Program-made: the position numbers and the translations under genes
Part shown: positions 19,376 to 29,175 of the stretch, one piece after another
Numbering within the stretch: the first letter of the stretch is position 1
Layout of the letters: every line of letters begins with the position of its first letter
Notes under the pieces: generated by a model
What the model was told of the DNA's origin: nothing
Databases searched by the model: none
The model's input: only the letters and a program-made list of their open reading frames with translations
NCBI RefSeq assembly: GCF_023073415.1
Contig: NZ_JADPJL010000067.1
Coordinates: forward strand, 1-64,000
Length of the DNA stretch: 64,000 bases
Direction of reading: 5' to 3'
Origin: Bradyrhizobium sp. 190
GTDB lineage: Bacteria > Pseudomonadota > Alphaproteobacteria > Rhizobiales > Xanthobacteraceae

Positions 19376-19875
19376 AGTTAGATTTCGTGCGGGAAGGCCG
19401 GAGGGGATAGATCCGTGCCTCGGGCCGCGAGCCGCCCTTGGCATCTTCTTTGATCATGTCGGCTCCCTTCTCGGCGATCATAATCGTGGCCGCATTAGGT
19501 GTTGCCCGACGGCACGGTCGGCATGATCGAGGCATCAATCACGCGCCGGCCTGCAATGCCGTGCACCCGCAGCCGGTCATCGACCACCGCCATCCGATCA
19601 TGACCCATTCTGCAAGTGCCGATAGATGGCCGTGCCCCCGGCCGGTGCGGCGCGCGTAGTCGAGCCATTCGTCGTAGCTTCGCACCTTGTCGCCAGGACG
19701 GTTCTCGAAGGCGATGTATTTGGCAATCGCAGGATGATTCATGATCTTGCGCCCGATCTGCATGCCGGCTACCGCGCAGTCACGGTCGGTCTCCGCCGAG
19801 AGAAAATTCGGCCCGATCGCGGGCTCGCTGCCAGGTACCGGGGACTTGATATGGATCGAGCCGCGCAGTAGAGGC
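19376..19875 (-). pseudogene. GMC oxidoreductase C-terminal remnant
   Basis: RGSIHIKSPVPGSEPAIGPN, IMNHPAIAKYIAFENRPGD and SYDEWLDYARRTGRG copy residues about 410-490 of the GMC protein at 15711-17360. A frameshift near 19620 then separates HGIAGRRVIDASIMPTVPSG and MIAEKGADMIKEDAKGG, which continue to a stop. The first 400 residues are missing. Its 3' end lies just 16 bases before the start codon of the TPP enzyme. Confidence 0.75.
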
Positions 19876-19879
19876 CAGC

Positions 19880-20495
19880 CATCGCAGTGAGCCCTTTCTC
19901 GCAAGATGCGCTCGTTGTGGGCATGGTGGCAGCAGCGCCGATAGGAGTGAACCAGATCGCAGAAAAAGTCACCGGACGTAAGGTCGTTGCGCACGCGGGT
20001 GATAGCATCAATTCTGATCGTCGTTTTCTGCATAAAGTCCCGGATGGAGCACAGCAGGACGGCAAGGCCCTTTGGTCGAGTGCTTGGATGCATAAGGGTC
20101 GGAGCTGGACTGATCTGCTGAGCTCGCGTTTCAAAAGTTCTGGCGAAGACGCGCTATTTAAAATGAAGATTAGCGAAATACTGCGCAGTATCGCGCCAAC
20201 ATGCCGGAGATGATGCGGAAATTATGCAATCCCTCCCCTTTTGAAGCTGCTTTTCTGCATCGCCGCAGTCAGGTGATGGCCGGTTCTACGCTGGCTCATC
20301 CGTTGGTTGCTTTGTCGCTCGACACGTCAGTCAATGATTTCGACCCACTCTCCGTTAGTGAAAAGCACACTGAGAACGACGAGGTCGTTTCCACCCTCAA
20401 TGAGACCTGTCAATCAACGGACATCTGGTTCGTCCTTTCTTAATTCGGCGCTGGCAATCTCCACCTCATGGCGAAGCTCTCGCTGACGTCATGAA
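19880..20495. other. no recognisable gene
   Basis: A few open frames of 80-180 codons cross this stretch on both strands, but none resembles a known family or has a good ribosome site. It joins a GMC relic to an SDR relic. Confidence 0.4.
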
Positions 20496-20499
20496 CAAT

Positions 20500-20990
20500 C
20501 TCGCAGTAATGTCACTAAGGGAGCTACTCCCCGTCATAGTTGATTAGGAGTCCTGGGTTGGCGGACCGAGAGCCGCAATTACCTTGCGCGTACCTGTGAC
20601 GCTTTCGCCAACCTCAATGTCCGCGGCTTGCGTTCCCATTTCCGTTTTCACTTAACCTGGATGCAACACTGCGATGAGAGCGGCGCGATGACGTTGATAT
20701 AAAACACCGCTTGCCAATTCGAGTGATCCAGCTGGCCGAGCTTTCGAGCGCCTGGGTGATAACCTGCATTATTGATCAACAGGTCGACCTGCCGCCTTAG
20801 CTTGGTGCAGCTCACGTTGAGTTGCTGTCTTGAACATTCAACACTAACGACTCACCACCATAGTCGAAGGCTTGAACCGCGTCGTCCGGCCACCATGAAG
20901 CCGCAATGACGCGCCAGCCGACTTCCCGGTACTGCCGCACAAACTCCAGGCCCAAGCCCCTATCGGCTCCGGTCACAAGAACCCATCGCC
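20500..20990 (-). pseudogene. short-chain dehydrogenase (SDR) remnant
   Basis: The minus strand reads RWVLVTGADRGLGLEFVRQY (TGxxxGxG nucleotide motif), GWRVIAASWWPDDAVQAF, SLVLNVQDSNST, then after a frame change VDLLINNAGYHPGARKLG (the NNAG motif) and NWQAVFYINVIAP. Order and spacing match an SDR N-terminal half. Stops and shifts disrupt it and the Tyr-x-x-x-Lys catalytic region is absent. Confidence 0.65.
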
Positions 20991-21179
20991 TTCGCTACAT
21001 CGAAATGAAAAAGCAGAAGCAATTCTTCGCCGCCGGGACGCACACAACGAGGTTATCATTGAAGCGCTTCGTGCTGGCAGCTTGGCTTCCATTATTGACC
21101 TTCGTGAGCTCAAGTCTGATCTGCTACAGGAAGTACTGGCCCAAGCGCGAACTTAGCAATCCAGACCGGCGCAATGGAA

Positions 21180-22586
21180 TCACTTTGAACCGGTTTCCGA
21201 TTCTTTCGCTAGCTCGTCCATTACTTGCTTGGTTGCTCGATACGCCAAGTCAACAATCTCATCTATCTCGCTTTCGGACACGACGAGGGGTGGGGCAAAA
21301 CCAAGAATGTCCCCGTGCGGCATCGGTCGAGCAATAAGTCCCCGATCACGAGCCGCCTTCGAAATGCGAACACCGACCTTGAGCTGCGCATCGAATCGGC
21401 GCTTCGTCTGGCGATCCGCAACAAACTCGATTGCGCCAAGTAAGCCCACGCCTCTAACTTCGCCGACGATTTCCAACTGCGAAAATCGTTCCTTAAGTCG
21501 CTTTTGGAAATGCGATCCGACGATCCTCGCCCGGTCGCTTAATCGCTCGTCTTCGACGATATCGAGGACTGCGTTCGCAGCCGCGGCCGCGATGGGGTGA
21601 CCGGAGTACGTATATCCATGCGAAAATGCCCCAACTCGGTCCGCAGCCTCCTCCATAACCGCGTACACCTTCTCTCCGACAATCGCTCCCGAGAGGGGCA
21701 TGTAACCGGACGTCAACCCTTTTGCGACTGTCACCAAGTCTGGCTCAATCTCGTAAAGTGTGCTGCCGAAGTCCGCACCCGTCCGACCGAAACCACAAAT
21801 TACCTCGTCAGCGATCAGAAGAACGTCATAGCGCTTGAGGACGGCCTGAATTTCGCGCCAGTAACCCGTAGGAGGCGGAGTAATCCCCCCGGTACCCAAC
21901 ACCGGCTCAGCAATGAAGGCGCCAATCGTTTCCGGCCCCTCTCTGACGATAAGCTCTTCGAGTTCCGCTGCGCGGCGGTGAGAAAAGGACTCTTCCGTTT
22001 CGCCTGGCTCTGCACCCCAATAGAAGTGCGGTGCACCAGTGTGCAAGATACCTGAGAAAGGGAGGTCCATATGATCATGGTAGAAAGACATACCGGTCAT
22101 AGAACCGGAAATTACTGAGCACCCATGGTAGCCTCGCTCGCGCGAGATGATCTTTTTTTTCTTAGGCTGGCCACGGAGATTATTGTAGTACCAGACGAGC
22201 TTAGCCTGTGTTTCGTTAGCGTCTGATCCGGACAGCCCGAAGAAGACTTTGCTTGGATTGCCGGGCGCCATTCGCACGAGACGATCCGACAGTATCGCTA
22301 GCTCTTCCGTCGTGTGCGCCGCATATGTGTGGTAGTATGCCAGCTTATAAGCCTGCCGCGCGATCGCCTCTGCCACTTCGGTCCTACCGTATCCAATATT
22401 GACACAGTACAAGCCAGCAAAGCCGTCGATGTAACTACGGCCCTGCGCGTCGTTGATTCGGATGCCTTTGCCGCCAGTAACGATCGTTGGGTCACCAATC
22501 TTGCCAGTGGCGAACTCCTTGAGCTGAGTGAAGGGATGCAGAACACTCGAGCGATCTCGTTCAGCGATGGTTTTGATATCAATCAT
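21180..22586 (-). CDS. class III aminotransferase, omega-amino acid type
   Basis: This complete 468-residue PLP enzyme has LIADEVICGFGRTG (Asp contacting the pyridine nitrogen) and VTVAKGLTSGYMPLSG with the Schiff-base Lys (about residue 285). FFGLSGSDANETQAKLVWY and the long helix HYGYT-like SHGYTYSGHP are typical of putrescine/GABA/beta-alanine-pyruvate transaminases and of DoeD-type diaminobutyrate transaminases. ATG 22586 follows AGGAG by 7 bases; that site overlaps the stop codon of the aldehyde dehydrogenase gene, so the two are translationally linked. The pair would convert an omega-amine to an aldehyde and then to an acid. A broken paralogue lies at 47140-47960. Confidence 0.88.
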   Translation of the reverse strand: MIDIKTIAERDRSSVLHPFTQLKEFATGKIGDPTIVTGGKGIRINDAQGRSYIDGFAGLYCVNIGYGRTEVAEAIARQAYKLAYYHTYAAHTTEELAILSDRLVRMAPGNPSKVFFGLSGSDANETQAKLVWYYNNLRGQPKKKKIISRERGYHGCSVISGSMTGMSFYHDHMDLPFSGILHTGAPHFYWGAEPGETEESFSHRRAAELEELIVREGPETIGAFIAEPVLGTGGITPPPTGYWREIQAVLKRYDVLLIADEVICGFGRTGADFGSTLYEIEPDLVTVAKGLTSGYMPLSGAIVGEKVYAVMEEAADRVGAFSHGYTYSGHPIAAAAANAVLDIVEDERLSDRARIVGSHFQKRLKERFSQLEIVGEVRGVGLLGAIEFVADRQTKRRFDAQLKVGVRISKAARDRGLIARPMPHGDILGFAPPLVVSESEIDEIVDLAYRATKQVMDELAKESETGSK

Positions 22587-22596
22587 TCCAATTCTC

Positions 22597-24132
22597 CTAA
22601 CCCGCCAAATCGCCGAAACAGACGTATTTTAGCTCCATGTATTCCGCTAAGCCATGCCGCGACCCCTCGCGACCAAGTCCGGATTGCTTCCACCCCCCGA
22701 AGGGAATGGATGGGCCCGTGAATGACGCTGTATTGATGCCGAGCATGCCGCACTCGATTTGCTCAGAAAGTCGGAGCGCTCGACGTAGGCTGTCCGTGTA
22801 AATGTATCCCGCCAGTCCCATCTCATTAGCATTTGCCCGGGCAGTGACCTCTTCTTCTGAATCGAACGGAAGTACAGCAGCCACAGGCCCAAACGTCTCC
22901 TCATGAGCGATCAGCATTCCTTCAGTGACATCGCTTAGCAGCGCGGGAGGAACGAAGTTCGGACCTAGACTGACGCCCTGGTTGGTGGAAAACAGGCGCG
23001 CCCCTTTTTTCACTGCATCATCGATTTGGGCCCTGCATTTGTTGGCGACCGGCAACTTCGTCATGGGGCCAATGTCTGTTGTAGGATCCAGACCGTGACC
23101 CACTTTCAGTTGAGCAACAGCCGCAGCAAACGCATCGACAAAGGCACCATAGATACCCCTTTGTACGTAGAAACGGTTCGCGGCCAGACAGTCCTGACCA
23201 GATGTCGAAAATTTTGCCGCGATTGCCCCTTTGACAGCCCTATCAACATCGACATCGTCAAAGATGAGGAAGGGGGCGTGCCCGCCGAGTTCGAGCGACA
23301 CCTTCTTTACAGTCTGGGCCGCACCTTCAAGAAGTAGACGACCAACCTGGGTAGAACCCGTAAAGGAAAGAGCGCGTACCCTTGTATCGCGCAACAGCGG
23401 CGCGGAAAGTTCGATGGGATTGCCGACTAGGATTTGAAATACGCCGCGCGGCACCCCGGCCTCTTCGGCTAATCTGGCCACGGCGAGAGCCGAAAGCGGC
23501 GTCTCGGGAGCGGGCTTCACGATGATGGGACAACCGGCCGCGAGAGCCGCTCCCGCCTTTCGCGTGATCATCGCGACAGGAAAATTCCACGGCGTAATGG
23601 CCGCCGCCACCCCGATTGGCTGCATCCGAACTTGAAGCAGAGTTTCGGGCTTGTGGCTGGGGATCGTCTCCCCGTATGCACGCTCTCCCTCTGCAGCAAA
23701 CCACTCGAGAAATCCGGCACCGTACGCAATTTCGTGACGCGCCTCAGCGAGCGGCTTGCCCTGCTCGCTGGTCACCAGAATGGCGAGCTCTTCCGAATGG
23801 TCGAGCATTAATGAAGCCCAAGACCTAAGAATCGCCCCCCGCCTGGCGGGCAGCAGAGCACGCCATGCAGCAAACGACCGTTCAGCTGCCGCGATCGCTC
23901 GATCCATATCGGCGGCTGAGCAACGGGCAATCTCAGCGATCTCTTCCCCAGTAGCAGGATCGACAACTATGTCTCTTTGCTCGCCTACTATCCATCGGCC
24001 GTCGACGAGCGCAGCCCCGGCCACAAAATCGCGACGACGCAGATTTTGCAGATGTGTGGGAGCAAGCCCGACCAAATCCGAGCTTTTGTGGCGAACCGTC
24101 TGGTGGACCATTTGAAAGTCCCGCGTGGTCAT
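22597..24132 (-). CDS. NAD(P)-dependent aldehyde dehydrogenase, succinate-semialdehyde type
   Basis: The protein of about 511 residues belongs to the GabD/DoeC group. It shows ITPWNFPVAMITRKAGAALA (cofactor site), VKPAPETPLSA, FTGSTQVGR, general base Glu in SLELGGHAPF, nucleophile Cys in STSGQDCLAANR and EETFGPVAAVLPF. The frame extends upstream; ATG 24132 has AGGAA at about 10 bases, and ATG 24111 is an alternative. It precedes the aminotransferase by 10 bases in one operon and is divergent from the Lrp/AsnC gene. Its natural substrate could be succinate or aspartate semialdehyde; in the ectoine route DoeC makes aspartate. Confidence 0.88.
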   Translation of the reverse strand: MTTRDFQMVHQTVRHKSSDLVGLAPTHLQNLRRRDFVAGAALVDGRWIVGEQRDIVVDPATGEEIAEIARCSAADMDRAIAAAERSFAAWRALLPARRGAILRSWASLMLDHSEELAILVTSEQGKPLAEARHEIAYGAGFLEWFAAEGERAYGETIPSHKPETLLQVRMQPIGVAAAITPWNFPVAMITRKAGAALAAGCPIIVKPAPETPLSALAVARLAEEAGVPRGVFQILVGNPIELSAPLLRDTRVRALSFTGSTQVGRLLLEGAAQTVKKVSLELGGHAPFLIFDDVDVDRAVKGAIAAKFSTSGQDCLAANRFYVQRGIYGAFVDAFAAAVAQLKVGHGLDPTTDIGPMTKLPVANKCRAQIDDAVKKGARLFSTNQGVSLGPNFVPPALLSDVTEGMLIAHEETFGPVAAVLPFDSEEEVTARANANEMGLAGYIYTDSLRRALRLSEQIECGMLGINTASFTGPSIPFGGWKQSGLGREGSRHGLAEYMELKYVCFGDLAG

Positions 24133-24212
24133 TTGTTGAAATTTCCTGAGCAATCAGGATACTGATGTCGCAAACAGATTTGCATCGCATTTCCCCGCCG
24201 TTCGGAGGATTT

Positions 24213-24227
24213 CCTGCGTGACGCAGG
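24213..24227. promoter_or_regulatory. inverted repeat in the ALDH/Lrp divergent region
   Basis: CCTGCG-TGA-CGCAGG, with six-base arms and a three-base centre, sits in the 134-base gap between the divergent dehydrogenase and regulator genes. Lrp/AsnC proteins usually bind such short dyads next to their own gene, so it is a plausible operator. Function is inferred from position only. Confidence 0.4.
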
Positions 24228-24266
24228 CATTCTTCGGCGACATGCAGCTGAAGGCTGGAGCCGATT

Positions 24267-24743
24267 ATGCAATATGACCGAATAGACGCCCGGATCCTCG
24301 AGATCGTGCAAAAGAACAACCGCTTAACTTCCGAGGTGATCGGGGCAATGGCGGGGCTTTCAGCTACGGCCTGTCAACGCCGATTGAAGAGACTCCGGTC
24401 AGAAAGAATTATCGAGGCGGATGTCTCAATTGTTTCGGCAAAGGCGGTTGGAAGACCGATTCAAATGCTCGTGCTAGTGAGCCTAGAGCGTGAGCGTTCA
24501 GACATCATCGACAGGTTCAAGAAGGCGATCAAATCGTCCGCTGAAGTGGTCAACGGATTTTACGTGACTGGCGACGCCGATTTTGTTCTCTATATTACCG
24601 CGCGGACAATGGAGGACTACGAGCAGTTCACCCGACGGTTCTTCTATGAGAACTCGGACATTAAGGGCTTCAAGACAATGGTCATAATGGACCGTGTAAA
24701 GGCAGGCTTTGCCGTCCCAATTGAAGTTCCGGCCGAGCGATGA
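24267..24743 (+). CDS. Lrp/AsnC family transcriptional regulator
   Basis: This 158-residue protein has an N-terminal helix-turn-helix (DARILEIVQKNNRLTSEVIG, then LSATACQRRLKRLRSERII, residues 6-50) and a C-terminal RAM domain (VVNGFYVTGDADFVLYITAR, about 95-115). It is transcribed away from the aldehyde dehydrogenase/aminotransferase operon, which is the usual layout for a local regulator that senses an amino acid. The comparable regulator in ectoine clusters, DoeX/AsnC, occupies the same relative position. Start ATG 24267 begins the conserved region. An IS5 remnant follows closely. Confidence 0.88.
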   Translation: MQYDRIDARILEIVQKNNRLTSEVIGAMAGLSATACQRRLKRLRSERIIEADVSIVSAKAVGRPIQMLVLVSLERERSDIIDRFKKAIKSSAEVVNGFYVTGDADFVLYITARTMEDYEQFTRRFFYENSDIKGFKTMVIMDRVKAGFAVPIEVPAER

Positions 24744-24839
24744 TAGGCGCGCCTAGCCTAGACGGCGCTTACGCTGCCTGTAATGCTGATCGCGATGCCA
24801 GCTGGTGCCATCGCCAACATGCATCATCGGCGCGTTGAT

Positions 24840-25740
24840 TGCTCTATCGATTGGCTTTGCGGCGCAAGGACGCTAGCCGTGCCCGACTCCTGGGTCTCAC
24901 TTCGCGAATCTTTTTGCCTGGGGCAGCGTGGGTGATGCCGTGGGTGCTGTTTCGCATTGCTTACAGCTGTCGGGCTCCACGGTGGGTGGCGGGACGATCG
25001 CTCGCGGCATATCAGGCGGTGAGCTCCGGCAGGGCATGGGGTGAGTTTGCGTCAATCCTATGCGCGGGTGGGCAAGTTCGCCCTGATCGAGCATCAGCGC
25101 CACGCCCACGCCAAGCAGTTCAAGCGCGCCAACCGGGCGCTCAAGACGCTGCGAACCTATCTCTGCCGTGTGATCCGCGACATCGCCCGCAAGATCGACG
25201 GTAACGGCGGGCTCGAAGCGGCGTTCGCAAAGCTGCTGGCGCTGGCGCGGCGCGTGGGCAGCAGCAGCAGCGTCAGCGTGGGCCGAATGTCTATTCCCTG
25301 CATGCGCCGGAGGTCGAGTGCATCGGCAAGGGCAAGGCCCATCGGCCTTACGAGTTCGGCGTCAAGGTCTCCGTTGCGACCACGATCGGCCACGCAAAGG
25401 GCGGTCAGTTCGTCACCCATGTGAAGTCACTGCCCGGCAATCCCTATGACGGTCACACGCTGGCCTCCGTGATTCGGGACATGAAGGCGCTCTTCGGCAA
25501 CATCATCGCGCGCCTCCTCGCCGACACGGGATATCGCGGCCACAACGCGCCGCCCGATTACAAGTTCAGGATCTTCATCTCCGGCCAGAAGCGAGGGGGT
25601 GACGCCCAAGATCAAGCGTGAACTACGCCGCAGGTCGGCTGTCGAGCCCGTCATCGGCCATCTCAAAGCCGAGCACCGCATGGGCAGGGGCCTGAACTCT
25701 CGACCAGGACCTTGTCCCCTTCATGGAATTACTCGAAGAG
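24840..25740 (+). mobile_element. IS5-family transposase remnant
   Basis: Plus-strand pieces in three frames reconstruct an IS5-type transposase. They are RQSYARVGKFALIEHQRHAH, AFAKLLALARRV, YSLHAPEVECIGKGKAHRPY, SLPGNPYDGHTLASVIRDM, DTGYRGHNAPPDYKF (second Asp region) and RRRSAVEPVIGHLKAEHRMG (catalytic Glu). Frameshifts near 25260, 25420 and 25600 make it inactive. It lies directly after the Lrp/AsnC gene. Confidence 0.75.
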
Positions 25741-25827
25741 AACAGCGTATCAGAGCAGGAAGAAGCTTGCCAAAGGCGGGCTGGCTTATCCAAGCGACTA
25801 TGAGAAAGTTGGTTGCCGGGAGGCGCT

Positions 25828-27256
25828 CTACTCATCCAAAATGCCAGCAGACTGGCCGGCATTGAACGAGAGCCAGAAGGCAGCTGTCCCCGAGGTCGAG
25901 GTCGGCTTCAGCCCCGTCAGTTCCTCGATCAGACGCAGCCGGTAGACGAGCGTCTGCCGATGAATGCCCAACTTGCCAGCCGTTACCTTCCAGCTTCCGT
26001 CGTTGGCGAGAAACGTGGCCAGCGTTTGCAAGAGCGAGGCATCGTTCTCTCGGTCATACGCAACGAGAGGGCCCAGATATCGATCAACTAGCCCGCGAGC
26101 TTCGGCCAGCGTCTTGGGCGCCAGTGCGGAGGCGGTCACGGTTGTCCCGTACCTGACCAGCCGCACCTGGCTTTCGCGCGCCCGCGCGAGCGAGAGCCGA
26201 ACTTGATTGACGCTCCAGGAAATCAGTGCCGATGATCGGTCTACTGACGCCTGCTTTCGACTCCGCGCCCAGGGCATTTACCATACTCAGAATGAGATCT
26301 TCCCGATCGAGTGTAACCGCGATGACGATATCCTCGTGGAGAAACAATGGGCTGATCGAACGCAAGTCGGGCGCATGGTGGATCTCATGAACCCCCCACG
26401 TCGGACAGCTGGCTGGATCGATGGCAAGACTAACCAGCGATCCGTGCAGGCCGCGCCGCTCCAGCACTGCGCGCGCGGCGGCGAAATCGACTGCGCCCTT
26501 CAGGAAGTCGCGCAGGAGGATCTCTCCTTCCACTCGGCGATGATCTCGCTCGATCGCTTGTTGTTCAAGCTCGACGCCCACAAGACCTGCCAGATAGTGG
26601 ACCAGCAGCGGATCAATGATCTTGTTTTCCTTGCAATGCCGTACCTTCAAGGTCGCGCGGCCACGCCCTGCGATTTCCACTGTTTCCGATCTACCACCGC
26701 GCACCGGTGGTTCACCCGACGAGGCAATCAAATGACTGCTTGTCAGATCCAAAATTTCTACGTGCCAACCCTGACGTCTGCCGAGAGTTGCGAGCCGATT
26801 TCGAAATCGGTCCCCTCGCGGAGCGCGGAAGTATACGACTGAAATAGCCGTTGACTTGATTCGAGCCGGTTTCGCTCCGACTGAAGTGCGCTCTCGATAA
26901 CCCTTCGCGCGAGCTGATGAACTCGAGTTCGAAGCTTGCCTCGAGCACGGGAAACTTGCGCTCGTCTGCGGCGGTCAGCATTCGATCCGTATCCGAGGAG
27001 CATCGTCCCGCGCCGCGACCACAAGAGCACTTACGTTGATGTCTGCCAGACGGTTGAGCCAGTCCGCTTGCTCGACCGAGTTCGTCGGAATGCCGGCACC
27101 TGTCGTCATCACCAGGTCGCCGGCGGTGACCCACCGCCAGGGGTCACGCAGGTCGCAGGCGTGCGCCCATGTCACAAGGCGACCGCCACTCGCGGCGCCA
27201 GCCCGGAAGGCGAGGCCGAGAGCATCGATAGCAACAAGGCCATTCACTGTGATCAT
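25828..27256 (-). pseudogene. PucR-type transcriptional regulator, multiply frameshifted
   Basis: The full length of a PucR-family regulator can be read on the minus strand, but in several frames. The N-terminal purine-catabolism-regulator domain appears as GGRLVTWAHACDLRDPWRW and TAGDLVMTTGAGIP. The middle is ERKFPVLEASFELEFISS, FQSYTSALREG and LLVHYLAGLVGVELEQQAIE. The C-terminal helix-turn-helix is NDGSWKVTAGKLGIHRQTLV, then YRLRLIEELTGL. Breaks fall near 26990, 26880, 26750 and 26200. It is divergent from the FAD oxidase/cupin pair, so it probably once controlled them. Confidence 0.8.
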
Positions 27257-27409
27257 CCGAGGGTGTCACCTTCCCATTGGTCGACCTGTTGTCTCAGACA
27301 ATTGTACAACATTCGAGTCGTTGCTTGTCGAAGTGCGCCATGGACGCACCGCTCAGGGCGCCTTACGGCCTTACGAGACTATTCACGCCTCGAAGGTTGG
27401 ACGTTCCAT

Positions 27410-28791
27410 ATGACATTTAATCACGGCCTTACGGTCCTTCCCAATGTTCCGCTCTGGCACGAAGAGACCGGGCTTCGGACTGCGCTGTACTGCGACATCG
27501 ATGCCGACGTTGCGATTGTCGGTGGAGGCTATACGGGTTTGTGGACCGCCTACTACCTGTTGAAAGCCGACCCGACCCTGAACGTCGTGATCATCGAGCG
27601 GGAGCATGTCGGGTACGGCGCCTCCGGGCGCAACGGTGGATGGGCGTCCGCAATCTTCCCACTCTCGCTGCAGCACGTCGCCAAATCTTCCTCCACGCGG
27701 CCGCGCTCTCGCTTCAGTCGGCCATGAACGACACAGTCGACGAGATCGGCCATGTCTTGCGTGACGAAGGCATCGATGCCGACTACACTAAACAGGGATT
27801 TCTCTCGCTGGCCAGGTCGTCGGCGCAGGTCAGCCGCGCCCGGGCCGCCGTCCGCGCGTCCGAGGCGTTTGGCCTGCCTAACCAGTGGCGGCTGATGGAT
27901 GGCCGAGAAGCTACCGCATTGGTGGCGGCCGAGGGATGCGTCGGTGCGCTCTACACCGATCATTGCGCGGTTGTACACCCCGGCCGTCTCGTGCGCGGCC
28001 TCGCGCGGGTCGTCGAGGCCCTCGGCGCTTGCATCTACGAGAGAACTCCCGCGACGAGCTTCTCGAAGAACAACATCACCACCCCTGGCGGCAGCGTTCG
28101 CGCCCCCGTCGTTGTTCGCGCGACCGAGGGATTTACGACGCAGTTTAAAGAGTACCGCCGTGCCCTCATCCCGCTGTACTCGCTCGTCCTCGCAACCGAA
28201 CCTCTCTCGGAGCGCTTGCGAACGGAGTTAAACCTCAACCATCGTATGGCTTTCAACGATATGCGCCACCTGCGGGTTTATGCCCAGGTGACAGCCGACG
28301 GCCGGCTGGTTTTCGGCGGTAGAGGTGCGCCATATCACTTCGGTTCGAAGGTTTCCTCGCAGTACGACCTCGTAGATGACGTGCACGAGAAAATTCAAGC
28401 TACCATGACGGAGTTCTTTCCCGCCCTGAGCGGAGTGCGGGTGACCCATCGGTGGGGCTGTGCACTTGCGGTTCCGCGCGACTGGCACCCGTCCGTCGGT
28501 CTGGATCGCAAGACCGGCGTGGCATGGGCAGGTCAGTATGTCGGAGACGGCGTCGCGACGAGCAATCTTGCAGGACGCATCCTGCGCAACCTGATCCTCT
28601 TGCGCGACGAAGAGATCAACCATCTGCCGATCGTCAATCACCGTTCGCCGCAATGGGAGCCCGAGCCCTTCCGTTGGCTCGGCGTAAATCTTGGCCACTA
28701 TGCGGCAGGTATCGGAGACGCCGAGGAGCGCCTCGCAAAGCGCCCTTCCCGCGTCGCGGGCGTGCTCGAGTCGTTGACCGGCGCTCACTGA
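27410..28791 (+). pseudogene. FAD amine oxidoreductase (PuuB/DAO-like), one frameshift
   Basis: The N-terminus from ATG 27410 has the dinucleotide fold ADVAIVGGGYTGLWTAYYLL and a following acidic residue (VVIIERE), then GYGASGRNGGW, typical of gamma-glutamylputrescine and other D-amino-acid-oxidase-type enzymes. Near 27670-27700 the coding frame moves to another frame, which stays open for about 360 codons (MNDTVDEIGHVLRDEGIDA, RVTHRWGCALAVPRDWHPSV, YVGDGVATSNLAGRI) to a stop at 28791. A single indel thus splits an otherwise complete 460-residue enzyme. Either the gene is recently dead or the base is a sequencing error. The cupin gene follows by 34 bases. Confidence 0.8.
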
Positions 28792-28824
28792 CGACATCAG
28801 TTACAGAACCCAAAGGAGATCCGA

Positions 28825-29175
28825 ATGACCGCCATGACACTTATCAAGGGCGTCGACGTTACTTCCGGCCATCTTCCACCCGCTGGTCAGCGTCCCGGGG
28901 CCGACAAGGGCGATCCGCAACTCGGCTTGCTCAAGATTGCTCCGAATGCCAAAGGCAACATCAGCATCTGGGAATGCCAGCCCGGCGGGTGGCCCATAAA
29001 CGATCGTCCTGACACTGAAGTGGCCTTCATTCTGTCGGGCAAGGCAATCATCACTGACGAAGCCACTAGCAAGGCCAACGCCGTCACTGCAGGCGATTTT
29101 GTGGTCTTGCCTCCGGGCTGGACCGGCCGTTGGGATGTGATCGAAACGATCCGCAAGGTCTACGCCATCTACTAA
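28825..29175 (+). CDS. cupin-domain protein (DUF861 type)
   Basis: This 116-residue protein is a single small beta-barrel of the DUF861/EutQ-like cupin group. PGGWPINDRPDTEVAFILSG and TAGDFVVLPPGWTGRWDVIE are the two conserved barrel motifs. A classic His triad is not evident, as in many DUF861 members. The ribosome site AAAGGAG lies 8 bases before ATG 28825. Its position right after the amine oxidase is common in polyamine and amino-acid catabolic clusters, where such cupins are of unknown or stabilising function. It is intact although the oxidase and regulator next to it are broken. Confidence 0.8.
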   Translation: MTAMTLIKGVDVTSGHLPPAGQRPGADKGDPQLGLLKIAPNAKGNISIWECQPGGWPINDRPDTEVAFILSGKAIITDEATSKANAVTAGDFVVLPPGWTGRWDVIETIRKVYAIY

